Positions 22,879-34,683 are shown, counted from the stretch's first letter. The stretch: 64,000 bases of DNA from Pegoplata infirma (GCA_963921195.1 OY992536.1:331965038-332029037); one strand, 5' to 3'. Notes: generated by a model not told the origin, from the letters alone. Program-made: numbers and translations.

Positions 22879-23599
22879 ATATATTTGAGCGTCATTAAAT
22901 GAATTTATAAAGTGTCTGTGTTATTAATGCGCTTTTTCTGCATTTTTTAACAATGATTTTAATTGATGCATTTAATTGGAAATTAAATTGGATTTTTGTC
23001 ACATTAACTATATACATTGTTGATACAATTAAAAACGTTGTTGAACTGGAAGTTAGTTGCTAACAATTTGTTTTGTTACTTTTGATTTCACGATATTTTT
23101 TTCTGTGTAATATTAGTTGAATTTTTTTTTTTGTCTATACTTGGTCTGAAAAATAATTATCTGTTTGTATCTTTTAATGATCCGAATTCGCAAAAAACTT
23201 ACCATGGAAAAAACAAGCTTTAATAATCCTTTTTTCTAATTTTGTAATAAAATGAAGTAATATAAAATTATTTAATTAATTGTTTTAACAATAAATTTCA
23301 AAATTACTGTTGTTTGTAACTGAAGCCTTAGTTGGTCATAATTATTCCAGTTATTTTCAAATATTTTAATTTCAACTGGGAATTTTCGTAACTATGCAAC
23401 TGGGGAGTTTTTTCGGTGTAGCTTTTAATACGCATCGTTTGAGCCTCATATTTTTTTTAGTTTTAATTACTCTCAAAAAAAAGTGAACTAAAAACTGTGA
23501 AAATTAACTACATTTTGAGAAAAAGAGGGAATGATAAGACTCCAAAGATTTTTTCATTCGTTTTAGTTCATATTTTTCTTAAAAATAGTGAAAACAATT

Positions 23600-24290
23600 T
23601 TAACTTAAAAATAGAAAAATTCTGAGAAGTTTTAACTAAATTTTAAGAAGTTTTTACAAAATTTTTTAACTAAATTCTAAAAAAATGTATATGAGTTTTT
23701 AACTAAATTCTAAGAAGTTTTAACTAAATTCTAAGAAGTTTTTAACTAAATTCTAAAAAGATAAATATGAGCTTTTAACTAAATTGTAAGAGTTTTTAAG
23801 AAGTTTGGGTTCGAACCCCATGGGTCGTTAAGGGTCGCCATAGACTTTGATTTTTTGTCCGTTTTGCTCTACCTTGCTTAGTTTTTGAGATACGGGAATT
23901 TGAGGTCTAATAGGGTCTTGAGATTTCGCCATTTTCAAATTTTTACCTAAATTCTAAGAAATTTTAACTACGTTTTAAAAAGTTTTTACTAAATTCTATA
24001 AAAAAACAAATACGAGCTTTTAACTAAATTTTAAGATTTTTTTAACCAAATCCAAAAAAGTTTTAACTCAATCCTAAATTGAAAATTTTCTAAATTCTAA
24101 GTAGATAAATTTGAGTTTTTAACTAAATTCTATGAAGTTTTAAATCCTTAGAAGTTTTTAACTAAATTCTGAGAAGTCTACCTTGCTTAGTTTTTGAGAT
24201 ACGGGAATTTGAGGTCTAATAGGGTCTTGAGATTTCGCCATTTTCAAATTTTTAACTAAATTCTAAGAAATTTTAACTACCCGTGTAAAA
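23600..24290. repeat. Degenerate minisatellite of TTTTAACTAAATTCTAAGAAG units
   Basis: Units of about 20-23 bp are repeated with many changes. Two copies of an unrelated stretch of at least 85 bp (starting TCTACCTTGCTTAGTTTTTG at 23868 and 24177) are embedded in it, about 309 bp apart. Between 23108 and 23600 the sequence is plain AT-rich DNA. Confidence 0.65.
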
Positions 24291-24326
24291 AAATAATTAT
24301 ATCAAAACATATATTCTTTGATAACA

Positions 24327-26675
24327 GGCGCGGATCCAGGAATTTCATTTGGGGGGGGGGGGGGGAGATTTTTTTTTTTTATCAAAAAAATATAAAAAAT
24401 TGAGTGGAAGCGGGGGGGAGGGGGTGGGTTTGTTGTTTGTAAATTTTTGAGAATATGTATTTTTAATATGAAGTAACAAATTGAAAACCAAAAAAAAAAT
24501 TTTTTTTGGTGTAATGCGGATCAACCTTTGTATTTGGTTGAAATTTGTTTGTATCCAAAAAAAATTTTAAGATTTACTTCATAAATATGGCCGTTAATAG
24601 TCAAATAAAAAATTTTATTCTCGTTGTCAGGTCGAATTTTCAATAGAAAATATCTCAGATTCAACATTTTTTGCATAGAAAATCTCTCAGGGTTTTAAAC
24701 TTTATTTAATAGAAATAATCTGATATTCTACACTCAACCAAAAATCATTGTATTCCCAAAGAAAATCGCTGTAAATTCAACAGAAATCATTGTTGATTTT
24801 GACCCTACAAATATTTATGTTGATTTCAATAAAAATTATTGTCAGTTTTTGTAAAAGTTGATCAACTCGCTTTTTTGTAAATCAACTCTTATTATTTGTA
24901 AATTAAACTCATATTTTTGTTAATATAAGAAATTTTATTAATAAAAAAAACTTGTTGTTATTTGTTAATATTCTTTTATTAAGCATAAATCACAATGTTT
25001 TTGTATTATCGTCGGCTTTTTAAGCTGCAATATTTGAAGATTTTCACAAAGATTTTCACAAACACTTCGTTTATTCATGTTATGCACTCATAAGCCATTC
25101 TCCAGTTTTCTGATGATACCAAACAAAATCCTTAAAAAAACAAAAAAGTTTTAATATAGTATGAATACATAAAGTAATCAATGTATTTTTACTTACCAAA
25201 TATTTACAAATCAGATCCTTTTTTTTATTTATTTTTATAATATTAAATATTTTTATAAAAAACAAACACATAAAATAATTTTATAAGAGATAAACCAACT
25301 CACTCGTCACTCGTTAATAATAAAAAAAAAAATGAACGAACAGGGTTGTTTTTTCTATTTTGATTTATCTATTGAATTCTGTACAAGCGTTGTAAAGAGT
25401 TGATTCAACTTTACTGATTATTCAACGATATCAACATTAATTCTTGTTGAATACGGCATTATTCTGTAAAACTTGATCTACAATGGGTTTACTAATTTTT
25501 CTACTAAGATATTTCTATGAGTGTAAGACGATCTTTCTATAAAAATTTTTCCAAATTCTGATATACTTTCCTTATAAAAATTCTTTGAAATAATTCTTAT
25601 ATTTTTTGTATCCAAAATTCTCAGATCCTGAAACATATTTCGTAAAAGAAAATTATCAGAAACTAAAAAAGCATCAGTTTCTAAAATATTTTATCAAGAA
25701 ATTTTTATAAACTTTTCCAAAAATAAAATCTTACATTTTATAGTATTTTTCTAAAGAAAAATTTTACGGTTTTTATATCGTCTAATGTTTTCCAAGGCAA
25801 TTTCTTAGATTCTCAAACATTTCCCAAATGGACATATTATTATTGTTGGACACAATTTCAAAAGATAAATTTCTATATTCAGAGACACATTTGCTATAGA
25901 AAAATTCTCAGAATCTTCCAACAGAAAAATTTTCAGATTCTGAGAGATTTTTCATATAAAATAGTTTTCTATACAAAAGTTCTAAAACATTTTTCCTATA
26001 AGAAAATCATAGATTTTAATAAACTTTTTCTATAGAAAAATTATCAGATTCTTAAAATTTGTTCAAATAAAGAAATTCACATGTTCTTAAAAAATTTTCT
26101 ATAATGATTCGGAAATATATTTCCGCATATAAAGCTAAGATTCTAAGACGCTTTTCTGAAGAAATACTATCTGATTCTGAAAAATTTTTTCTAAGGAAAA
26201 ATTCTCGTCTGCTGAGGAATTTTTAATATAAAAAAGCTATAAGACAGTTTTTCTAAAATTTGAGATAATTTTTCAATCAAAAAAATTTTATATTCAGAGT
26301 CAAATACGTAAGTATAAAGATATTTTCTAAAGGTAAAATCTTGAATTCTAATTGTAAGACATTTTTGTATAAAAAATATATTCGAGATAATATTTTTTTC
26401 TTAGAAAATGATCAGGAAAGTTATTCGGTTAGAAAATATCCAAGACTCTATTGACATTTAATTAAATAATTTAAAAAATAATTTAAATTTCATAAATTCT
26501 GAAACATTTTATTCTATGGATGAAACAAATTTCTTAAGATAAGGCTATGTGTGCTGACGTAAATCATCAGCACATATAACTCTCCTTAGGCTTTTTAAAC
26601 AGTTATTTTCTTACTACCTTTTTTTTTGTGGGGGGGGGGGAGAAGTCCCATTCTCCCCCCCTGGATCCGCGCCTG
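24327..26675. mobile_element. hAT-type non-autonomous element with 8-bp target duplication
   Basis: The terminal inverted repeats are CAGGCGCGGATCCAGG and CCTGGATCCGCGCCTG. The 8 bases TTTGATAA occur directly outside both ends (24319-24326 and 26676-26683), the target-site length of the hAT superfamily. The interior has long G runs near both ends on the same strand (13 G at 24353-24365, 11 G at 26630-26640) and a long stretch of degenerate 'TTCTCAGATTCTGA..ATTTTTCTATA' satellite units. A possible LINE tail remnant (GTGCTGACGTAAATCATCAGC) sits at about 26550. No transposase frame remains. Confidence 0.85.
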
Positions 26676-27042
26676 TTTGATAAAAACATATATGGATCAT
26701 ATCTAAATGGATATAATCAGATCATATCTAAATGGATATAAACCAAAAAAAAAATTACCTTGAGGTAGCTAAAGGACAAAAATTTAAAAATTATATTTTT
26801 GCTTTGAAATTTTTATCACAGATATGATTAAGGATATTTTAAAAAATCATATAACACTGTCCTCAGCTCGATATATGGAGATGTCTTGGTGACCTCAGCA
26901 GTGACTCTAACGTGTCCGGTGGTGCACCGCACCACGACGTAAAAAAATCATAATAACACAGAAAAAAATAAAAAAAATATTTGAGTAAATTTTTAATACT
27001 ATTGAATAAAAAATTACTCAATTTTGCACCAGTAAACGATTT

Positions 27043-27975
27043 GTCATTCATTTTCCTTTAGGCATAGGCCAAGCCTTTCGGAGGTTGGGTTAATGAGACA
27101 GAAAATGAATGACACACTCAACCAAGATCTTTCTGCTATCTCAGAGTGGGGTCGAGTGAATAGGGTGGACTTTAATGCACGCAAAACCCAGTGTTGTGTG
27201 TTGACCCACAGACGGGCTGTGGAATTAGCACCGTCATCTGTATCAATGGGTGGTATAGATATTATGGAATCGGAAACTCTTGATGTTCTGGGCATGAAAA
27301 TACAGTGTGATGTCCGATGGAATAAGCATATTTTTCAAGTGTCGAAAGAAGCATTCAAGTGTCTTGGCTTTCTGAAAAGGTGTAAGAACTACTTTACCTC
27401 ATCCGATCTCCGCACTATCTATACCACCTACATTCGACCGAAAATGGAATACAACTCCCATATATGGGCAGGAGCTTCAGTGTCTATTCTGAATCTTCTG
27501 GACCGTGTGCAAAGGAGGGCGGTGAAGCTTATTAATGACAATAGCGTATCTAACTCTATTGATTCATTAGAGCATCGTCGGAATGTGGGTTGTGTGACAC
27601 TGTTCTATCGATATTACCATGGGAAATGTTCTGCTGAGATAAGCGAACTCATACCCCGAGCCCGTGTTTTTGTTCATAACACCCGCTTATCAAATAGAGC
27701 TCATCCGTTTGTAATCGACAGTCCAGTCTTTCGCACAACGCATTACAGAGAGAATTCGTTTCTCAGTCGATCTATTCGTATGTGGAATAATCTCCCCGCA
27801 GAAGTCTTTCCTAACGCATTTAATCTAGAAAGGTTCAAGTCAAATATTCATAAACACTACTCCCTCTTTCCTCCCTCTCATACCTATTTTTCCTGATATC
27901 AACACAATGCACTGCATTCGTAGGGGGCATCCCCTGAGTGTTGGTTTAAAATAAAAAAAAAAAAAAAAAAAAAAA
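27043..27975 (+). mobile_element. 5'-truncated LINE insertion with poly(A) tail
   Basis: The sequence between the two halves of the CACAG element begins abruptly at about 27043 and ends in a long A run (27952-27975). That is the form of a 5'-truncated retroposed LINE. Only TT is shared at the junctions, so a longer target duplication is not evident. It encodes the C-terminal part of a reverse transcriptase protein. Confidence 0.8.
27093..27896 (+). CDS. C-terminal part of LINE reverse transcriptase ORF (5'-truncated)
   Basis: The frame of 267 codons corresponds to the region after the RT catalytic core. It contains the DLSAISEWG...NARKTQ motif (thumb side, 'N..KT' box), then LDVLGMKI, YIRPKMEYNSHIWAG, LDRVQRRAVKLIND, SLEHRRNVGCV, and a C-terminal RMWNNLPAEVFP block. 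These are typical of jockey/CR1-group LINEs. The FADD catalytic box, endonuclease and ORF1 are absent. The first ATG is simply the first internal methionine. The frame is unbroken to its stop at 27894-27896, which suggests a young insertion. It is unlike the RNase H-bearing LINE at 57546-59070. Confidence 0.8.
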   Translation: MRQKMNDTLNQDLSAISEWGRVNRVDFNARKTQCCVLTHRRAVELAPSSVSMGGIDIMESETLDVLGMKIQCDVRWNKHIFQVSKEAFKCLGFLKRCKNYFTSSDLRTIYTTYIRPKMEYNSHIWAGASVSILNLLDRVQRRAVKLINDNSVSNSIDSLEHRRNVGCVTLFYRYYHGKCSAEISELIPRARVFVHNTRLSNRAHPFVIDSPVFRTTHYRENSFLSRSIRMWNNLPAEVFPNAFNLERFKSNIHKHYSLFPPSHTYFS

Positions 27976-28445
27976 TTAATAGTATTGAGTAAATTTTTAA
28001 TAAAAATTTATTAAATGTTTGAAAAAAAATTTGAGTAAATTTTTAATTGACACAATTAAAAATTTACTCAAAATTTATCTATTTATTTTTTTTTTTAAAG
28101 TTTAAAAAAGTTTTAAATTTTTTTCCAAAAAAAAACAAAAAACTTGTTTTTTCAAACTTTACCAAACATATTTATGTCTCAAAAATATAGGAAAATTTTA
28201 TAAAGACGATTTCAAACTTTCATATACATACACAAACAACTATAAACTAAACGAGAATTCAAAAAACTATGAGAGTTAAAAAAAATAAAAAAAAATATTA
28301 AATTTTTATTAAATTATTTACTTAAATTGTTTTTAAAATTTTTGAGTAAATTTTTAATTGTGTCAATTAAAAAATTACTCAATTTTTGTTTTTAAATTTA
28401 AACAAGTGATTACTCAAATTTGTTTCCTTCATATTTTTTTCTGTG

Positions 28446-29369
28446 AATAGCGCAGTTTCGGTTGAAAAAGGAGTTGTAGCACAGTTGCATTTTTTGGTAA
28501 AGGATTTTTTTGTTTATATTTTTATTAAACCAACAAAACCTACAAAACGATTGACGTATAATTACAAAGAAAAAAATTTAAAATTTTTTTTGGTAAAGCA
28601 ATATTTTTGGTAAAGTAATATTTAAATTACAAAAAAAAAAAATAAATCTGTTTGAAAAACGAAAAAGTACAACAAGATCGAAATAAATAAAAAAAACCAA
28701 AACAAAACAGAAAAAAACAACAAAAAGCTTTTAACAAAAATTTTGCAATTAATTGCGACAACTTTGCCACAATTTTTTTACGTTTTTTTGATATTGATCA
28801 AACGCCTTTGATAAAAAAAAAAAATAAAAACTCCAGTGGGCCATAAAAAAGAAATCCGAACTGACTTTGCAATGGCTTTAATGGCATTAAAGCCATTGAG
28901 GTACATTTTTCTTGTTGCACTGTGTTATTTGTTAAAAAAAAAATCGCTGGGTATGTTAACACTGCGTGATTCTGCTTATGGTAAATGATTTTTTATTTTT
29001 AATTATGCTAGTACAACTTGATGCGGATTTTTGCTTTCTGGATTTCATAAGCTCAGTGCGAATATCATGTTACACTCAAATCAGTATACTCTTCTGCAGA
29101 ATTTGTAGCAGAAATTGTTAAGGGAATCTTCTTTATCCACTTAAGAAAGCATTTTAAATGTGTCTTCTTAGATACACGCACATGCTTTAATTTGAATACA
29201 TGAGAAACCCGTTGAAATTAGCATTTATTTAACTTGTTATATTCTATTTTTTTCTATTTCAGATTTTTATTTCTTTTTTAAAATTAGTTTAGACACTGAA
29301 ACCTTTGCGTGAACATACACAGCGGATATTCTAGGCAAATTTTTACAAGTAACAAAATTACACTTAAAA
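28446..29369 (+). other. Intergenic region and presumed 5' flank of the elongase gene
   Basis: The sequence is AT-rich with no repeat identified except a short palindrome (AATGGCTTTAATGGCATTAAAGCCATTG, in two overlapping halves, at about 28870-28897). A CTATTTCAG at about 29255-29263 could be the acceptor of a 5' UTR intron, since it is followed by about 105 bp of leader before the ATG at 29370. The promoter was not identified. Confidence 0.35.
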
Positions 29370-30727
29370 ATGGCGGGAATGAATGCTACCAAAACCGATT
29401 TCTGGAATTATCTCTTTATAGAACTTGCTGGTGAGTTACACATAATAAATTGAGTTCACTTAAGGGCAGTTTAAACTAGCAGACAGACTGTTAAAAAGGG
29501 CTGAAATTAATTTCACAGCCGTATCAAATCCGAAATAATAATAATTAAGAAAATATGATGACAAGCGCATCAAATACTTAAATTATTCCAAAATAACGAA
29601 TTTTACCGATCTGCATATAGTTTAAACTGCTCTTTACTTACCATTAAGTACTGAATGGAATAATGTTTACTCAAAATTATTAATTAATTTATAATTTTAG
29701 ATCAACGAACAAACGATTGGTTTCTAATCAAATCCCCAGTCCCTATCCTAACCATAATTGCGTGTTATTTATACTTTGTATTATCATGGGGACCTAAATT
29801 CATGAAGGATCGGAAACCTTTCAAATTCGAAAAAACACTCATGGTGTATAATTTATTTCAAGTACTGATAAGCGTGTGGATGGTATATGAGGTAACGGAG
29901 TTTGCTTTAAAATCCACTAATCTTCTAAACATATTTTACTAATTTAACTATTTCTCAAAGGGTTTCGTGGTATGGCAAACTTACAGTTGGCGGTGTCAGC
30001 CCGTAGATCGTTCCAGGTCTCCTATGGCTTATCGAGTAAGTTTTTCTTGAGTTAGGTGTCGTATTAAAAATATATATATATAATTTATTCTTCGTATTTG
30101 TAGGAGGCCCGTGGTGTTTATGTGTATTATATTGCAAAAATAACCGAACTCTTGGACACGGTATTCTTCGTGTTGCGCAAAAATGAACGTCAAGTTACTT
30201 TCTTGCATGTTTATCATCACACGGTTATGCCAATGATTTCCTGGGGTACTACCAAATACTTCCCCGGAGGACACGGCACATTCATTGGCTGGATCAACTC
30301 CTTCGTGCATATTATCATGTACACCTACTACTTCTTGTCGGCCTTCGGTCCTAAAATGCAAAAATATTTATGGTGGAAAAAGCACATTACTAATTTGCAA
30401 ATGGTATGTTTGAAAGGAAAGAAGCGTAAACTCTCATTTCTCATTCATGTTTTTCTCTCGTCGTTTCAGATTCAATTTTGTATGGTATTCATTCATCAAA
30501 CCCAACTGTTATACACCGATTGCAACTATCCCCGGTGGTCGGTGTGCTTCACACTGCCCAATGCAGTCTTCTTCTACTTCTTATTTAATGATTTCTACAA
30601 GAAATCATACCAAAAGAAAACGTTAGAAAAGCAAAAACAAGCCGCCCTCTTGGCCAACAATAACAACGACACTTTGGCCAAAAACCTGAATGCCCCAGTG
30701 CCTGTTGAAGCAAAGAAGGTGCTTTAA
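29370..30727 (+). CDS. Very-long-chain fatty acid elongase (ELOVL family), complete, five exons
   Basis: The exons read 29370-29430, 29701-29891, 29961-30035, 30104-30403 and 30470-30727. All introns are GT...AG (270, 69, 68 and 66 nt) and the spliced frame gives 294 residues. ELOVL enzymes are ER membrane 3-ketoacyl-CoA synthases that condense malonyl-CoA with long acyl-CoA. The family signature is clear: LLDTVFFVLRK, the catalytic histidine box HVYHH at about residues 144-148, NSFVHIIMYTYY at about 174-185, then QKYLWWKKHIT. Several hydrophobic segments fit a multi-pass protein. The C-terminus ends KKVL, a dilysine ER-retrieval signal. The start was chosen because exon 1 ends in a clean donor (GCTG|GTGAGT) and supplies the usual short N-terminus before the D-x-R-T-N-D-W motif. 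Length is normal for the family. Chain-length preference cannot be told from sequence. Confidence 0.93.
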
Positions 30728-31000
30728 ACTAAGATCATTAAAATTAATTGTAGTTAGTAATCATTAATAATATAACTGTAAATACCTCAAAGATAGTACT
30801 AATTATTTCGTAAACGACTTAAAACATCAACAAACAAAAATATCCTTGTAGTTTTGTTCTCATTTCTCAAAACTTTTCCATATAGCATATTTTCTATTCA
30901 GTATCTTCATTCCTAAATTATCTATGATAATGTTAAACAATGTGAATTTGTAAATGGGAAGTATTCCCAATTATCTCTACCTAAGTATGCATAATAATTC

Positions 31001-31006
31001 AATAAA
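31001..31006 (+). terminator. Polyadenylation signal AATAAA
   Basis: AATAAA lies about 275 bp after the elongase stop codon. A second one is at 31137-31142. Either could define the 3' end of the transcript. Confidence 0.5.
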
Positions 31007-31142
31007 TCGTTTGTTCATTAAAATCGTTTAAGTTTTATATGTATGTATGTAGGTTTATTTGTTATACATTTAAGATTAAATTTAAGATTTATTATGTACC
31101 GGTATATAGAAATAAGTCAATTACTTTGTTTTCGAAAATAAA

Positions 31143-32292
31143 GTTAACATTTTTTCTAGAAAATTATTTTTTTATTTTGTTTTTTTTTGTTTTGCTTTCT
31201 TTTCGTCCTACAAATTGAAAGAACTTGTAAAAGTAAAATTCGTAGTACATCTGATAAAAACCTTAATAAAAGGGAGTAGATCGATTCAAAACTTTTTAAT
31301 ATAAAAAAAATGTATGTTGATGTTCAAATTTGATCAAAAATTAATTGAGACGTTAACTTGAAACAATCGTAAAAGAAGCATTTTTGTTTAAAACCGCGTA
31401 AAGACAGTTTAACGTTTTAAGTGAAAACTTCTAAGAATGCATCAAACTGCTAACATATACAGTTTGGGAATCTAGGCGTAATTTACTCCACGTTTCTATT
31501 TTTTTTTATTAATTTATTTAAAACTTGAAGAACTACTAATTAGATTCTAAAGACCTTGAAATATCCAAGACGCATAATTTAAATCGAAAATGTTATAAAC
31601 TAAATTATACAATCAAAACTGACAATCGATCGACCGACCGACCGACCAACCGACCGACACACAAATTCCAACACACTTACGATCTCAAATATATGATGAT
31701 ATAATAAAATATATTAACACATAACTTTAAATAGATCAGGTTCTGCATATGAACACCCAAATTATTATTGAGAATTTTCTATATGTATGTATGTACTACA
31801 TATTTATTTAGTAATACCATCAAACTAACAATAAGTTTATTGTTAGTCAATATGATAATGAAAAAATATTAATAACTACATACGTTAAGAGCAGCTTTTT
31901 AGGTAGCCATTGTCATTTAAAAACAAAAAAAAAAAAAATCACAACATCCGCAGTAAGAACCAGTATTTTGATTCTTTTCAAAAAATTCTACAGTAAAAGA
32001 AGGAGAAACAAATAGGAAAATTATGATCGGTCAAGACCGAACATATCATACCTTACACCAGTACTTTCCAGAAGATAGGTCACACGTCCAAGCATAGTCC
32101 GATTGAATCTATCTTATAAAAAGTTTTTATAAAAAAAAGGTTTTAGAGTTTCGGTTTTCTTTTTATAAAAATCAGAAAAACGAAAATGGTTAAGGATTGC
32201 AAAATTTAGGTTTTTATAAAATATTTCTGAAATAAACAAAAAAAAATTGTACAAAATATAGCAAGAATACGACTTTAACTAAAGAATTTATA
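31143..32292. other. Intergenic sequence with a CGAC microsatellite
   Basis: A CGAC/CGAT tetranucleotide repeat lies at 31624-31660. The remainder is AT-rich with no credible gene or defined repeat. Confidence 0.45.
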
Positions 32293-33164
32293 GGTGACAT
32301 GACAAAATCCCCACGGACATAATCCCCATTTCCGTTATGGGGGTTATGACCAAACTCATTTCGGTCACAATCTTAATAATGGTAGTGGGGACTATGACTG
32401 AAAATAGTTAGGACATAATCCCAATAAAAAATGGACATAATTCCCAGATTTATGGGAATAATGACCACATAGCAAATGTCCATAATCCACATTACAGGGA
32501 TTATGTCCATTATACTAGTTGGACATAATCCCAAATATTGAATTTTTTTTTTTGGCCAAAAAGTTTTTCTGCGTAGCCGGCCTTCGGCCGGGCTTTGGGA
32601 TTTCAAACTCCATGCTAAAAACAGGGACTATGACCGAAATTGCTTTGGACTTAGTCCCCATAATACGAATGGCTAACAGAAAGTGGAGAGAGCTAACAAC
32701 AAGTACGATCAGTAGAAGATTGTGGGCATGCTACAATCTGAAGAAAACTAACAATTTACTCTCACTCACCAGATGGAACTGCAGTATACTTACTGGAGTG
32801 ATCACCGGGCACTAAAGAAAATGGGACTTATTTCTGATGCCAGATGTAGAAGGTGCGATGAACCTAACACTGAGGAAACGGTCGAACATATGCTGTGCCA
32901 GACATGACTTCGAGAGCTTGGAAACGGTTTCGAATGTCGACCTAAGGCAAATACGTTCTATCAGCGTCGCTGAGTATTTATTGTGGTTTCGCTATAGAGT
33001 TACCTAAAATTTTTGGTCGTAATCCCAACAGGGAATGGACATAACCCCCATTGGGATTATGACCGTTTTGGAAATGGTCACAGTCCCCACAACCGAATAC
33101 ATTACGGGCATAATTCTCCTTTCCGTTATGGTGATAATGTCCGTGAGGATTATGTCCTGTCACC
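32293..33164. mobile_element. Palindromic element of GGACATAATCCCC motifs, interrupted by a LINE piece
   Basis: The ends are GGTGACATGACA and its near-complement (TGTCCTGTCACC). Between them GGACATAATCCCNAT/ATGGGGATTATG motifs recur in both orientations. The LINE fragment at 32668-33008 lies inside. A GC-rich hairpin (GCCGGCCTTCGGCCGGGC) is at 32576-32595. The open frames at 32373-32606 and 32978-33282 fall within the palindromic motifs and are not genes. Confidence 0.6.
32668..33008 (+). pseudogene. Degenerate 3' fragment of the RNase H-type LINE
   Basis: One frame reads MANRKWRELTTSTISRRLW...LTRWNCSILTGVITGH and then a stop. The homologous continuation appears in another frame as MGLISDARCRRCDEPNTEET..EHMLC. 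These correspond in order to the LINE at about 58590-58850 (RRWKELGTSRISRILW; NLITDANCKRCETPDVEETI). Stops, a frameshift and lost cysteines make it non-functional. Confidence 0.8.
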
Positions 33165-33480
33165 GGATATGATTTTTTGTGGATTTTTCCAGTTTAACGC
33201 CTGTTATTTTATTTATAAAATCAAAGTTAATAAAAAAATGTCCCCCTCTCCCCAAACTCAAAAGTTGTTCCCGCTGTACTGACAAAAGTAACACAATTTT
33301 GTTATTTAAATTAATATTTAAATAAAACCGATGGCCGGCAACAAAGCAAAACAGTTTTTTGTTTTATTTTCTTTTAATTAAGTACCTAAAGGTCCCTAAT
33401 TAAGTACCTAAAGGTCCCTGAGTCCAAGGGTTCCTGATAAGTGACCCTTGGATTCAGAGGGTCTTTAGGCACCAGCCCAG

Positions 33481-33838
33481 TTAGGTTAGGTTATACGTGA
33501 CTGCTGATGTTTTTACGTCGGCACACATAGATTCTGAGGTCCGTTTGATACCATGAAACTCCTAAGATATTGAATTTTGACATGCTAAAAATCAGAAGCT
33601 GTACGATCAGCTTCCTAGATCCCAGTGAAGCAAGTCTCTGACCAGAAAGTGCCGGTCAATGGCAGATGAAGTTTTCGATAGTTTCCAACTCCTCCTCATC
33701 CATGCAACTCCGACGGCATTTGACGGCACATTTAAATTACACAGCCGAAATTTCTCCTCTTGAAAGCCTCTGATTAAGAGAAGGCCAAATCTGTCGTGTT
33801 GTCTCACAAGTCACTCCATCACCCTCTTATAAGTCTCC
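33481..33838 (-). pseudogene. Degenerate 3' end of the RNase H-type LINE, inverted
   Basis: Read on the minus strand it matches the element at 1-352: AATGTGCCGTCAAATG, GGATGAGGAGGAGTTGGAAA, CTATCGAAAAC, CACTGGGATCTAGG, the 3' UTR with TGCCGACGTAAAAACATCAGC, and a CCTAA tail (TTAGGTTAGG at 33482-33491 on the plus strand). Frame breaks show that it is dead. Confidence 0.85.
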
Positions 33839-34628
33839 ATCAAGCACATTATCCGACACTTTATCTATAGGAAAAAATTCTGAGAATTCTACAATTTTTC
33901 GACAGAAAAAATGTGTGTTAACACGAAAAATGTATCAAGATCAGAGAATTCTTCTAAAGATAAAAGGTCACAAAATCTGCATTTAATACTACCCATGCAG
34001 AAATTGATGATGGTACAAATAATAAAGCACTTTGAAAGTACTATTTTCCAAACGCTCTGAAGACGCTTTGTTTAACCAACTCAAAAGTGCTTTTACATCA
34101 CCTTTTCACGAATTAAAAAAATGTTTTATATCTTCCACCCATAATGTAGAATACATATTAATTGTACCATACCAATAAGAGGAATGAGGCACACATCCTC
34201 TCTGTTAACAAAAGAAAGCACGGGAAAACATTATGAAGTCCTCTTGTATTAACTCAATTATTTTTTTACTCTATTTTAAGAAAATATGTATATAAAAAAT
34301 TTAATTTAAAAATCTCCAATTTCAAATAAAATTAGCATAATGCATCTTTAAACCGCCTAATTTTTAGTCTTCCGCTTTGAAAAACAATCATATGAGCGTT
34401 TAACGACGTTATCATTCGGACGTTTTGAGAGCACTCTAAAAGCAAAATAAGCATGACGTTTTGGAAACGCTTGTACTACCATCTAGAGTACTTTTAAAAC
34501 GCTTCTTTAGTTATCTATAAATAATTCATTAGTTGTCTATAAATAACTGACTGGGACCTTTGTGGAAAAGGCAACTTTCCCGAACCCGACGTTTTCGAAA
34601 TTCGAAAAAAAGCTATATTTGCTCCACC
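33839..34628. repeat. Decayed repeats
   Basis: Satellite-like TCTGAGAATTCT units occur at 33870-33960. From about 33985 to 34450 phrases match the CCCAG...CTGGG element at 17398-17823 (CAAAGCACTTT, TTATCATTCGGACG). No gene. Confidence 0.4.
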
Positions 34629-34683
34629 CAGGCGCGGATCCACGGGGAGGGGAAAAAGGAAATTCCCCCCCAAACAGAATTTG

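Larger units (their letters stand above)
21951..23107. mobile_element. CACAG-type TIR element carrying three tRNA-like units
   Basis: The ends are CACAGAAAAAAAAAATTTG and, inverted, CACAGAAAAAAATATCG, with TA flanks at 21949-21950 and 23108-23109. Repeated GTCAATACAATTAA/AATTAATTG motifs form the subterminal arms. The centre (22434-22880) holds three tandem tRNA-like units on the minus strand. The ends resemble those of the element at 10141-10733 but the interior is different. No protein frame. Confidence 0.7.
26957..28445 (-). mobile_element. CACAG-type TIR element, copy 2, split by a LINE
   Basis: The ends CACAGAAAAAAATA and TTTTTTTCTGTG and the TTGAGTAAAT arms match the uninterrupted copy at 10141-10733 in inverse orientation. 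Removing the LINE at 27043-27975 leaves about 556 bp, close to the intact 593 bp. The split lies within the intact sequence CGATTTAATAGTATTGAG. Confidence 0.75.

Noticed and set aside
22434..22880. Functional tRNA genes
   Set aside because: The anticodon stem does not pair and the acceptor pairing is partial in the units examined, so they are called tRNA-like only.
23800..23830. GGGTTCGAACCCC resembling a tRNA T-arm
   Set aside because: No D-arm, anticodon arm or acceptor pairing is present around it, so it is likely chance within a minisatellite.
32373..33282. Several frames rich in His/Gly/Asn (e.g. NGHNPH repeats)
   Set aside because: They are products of the repeated GGACATAATCCCC palindromic motif.
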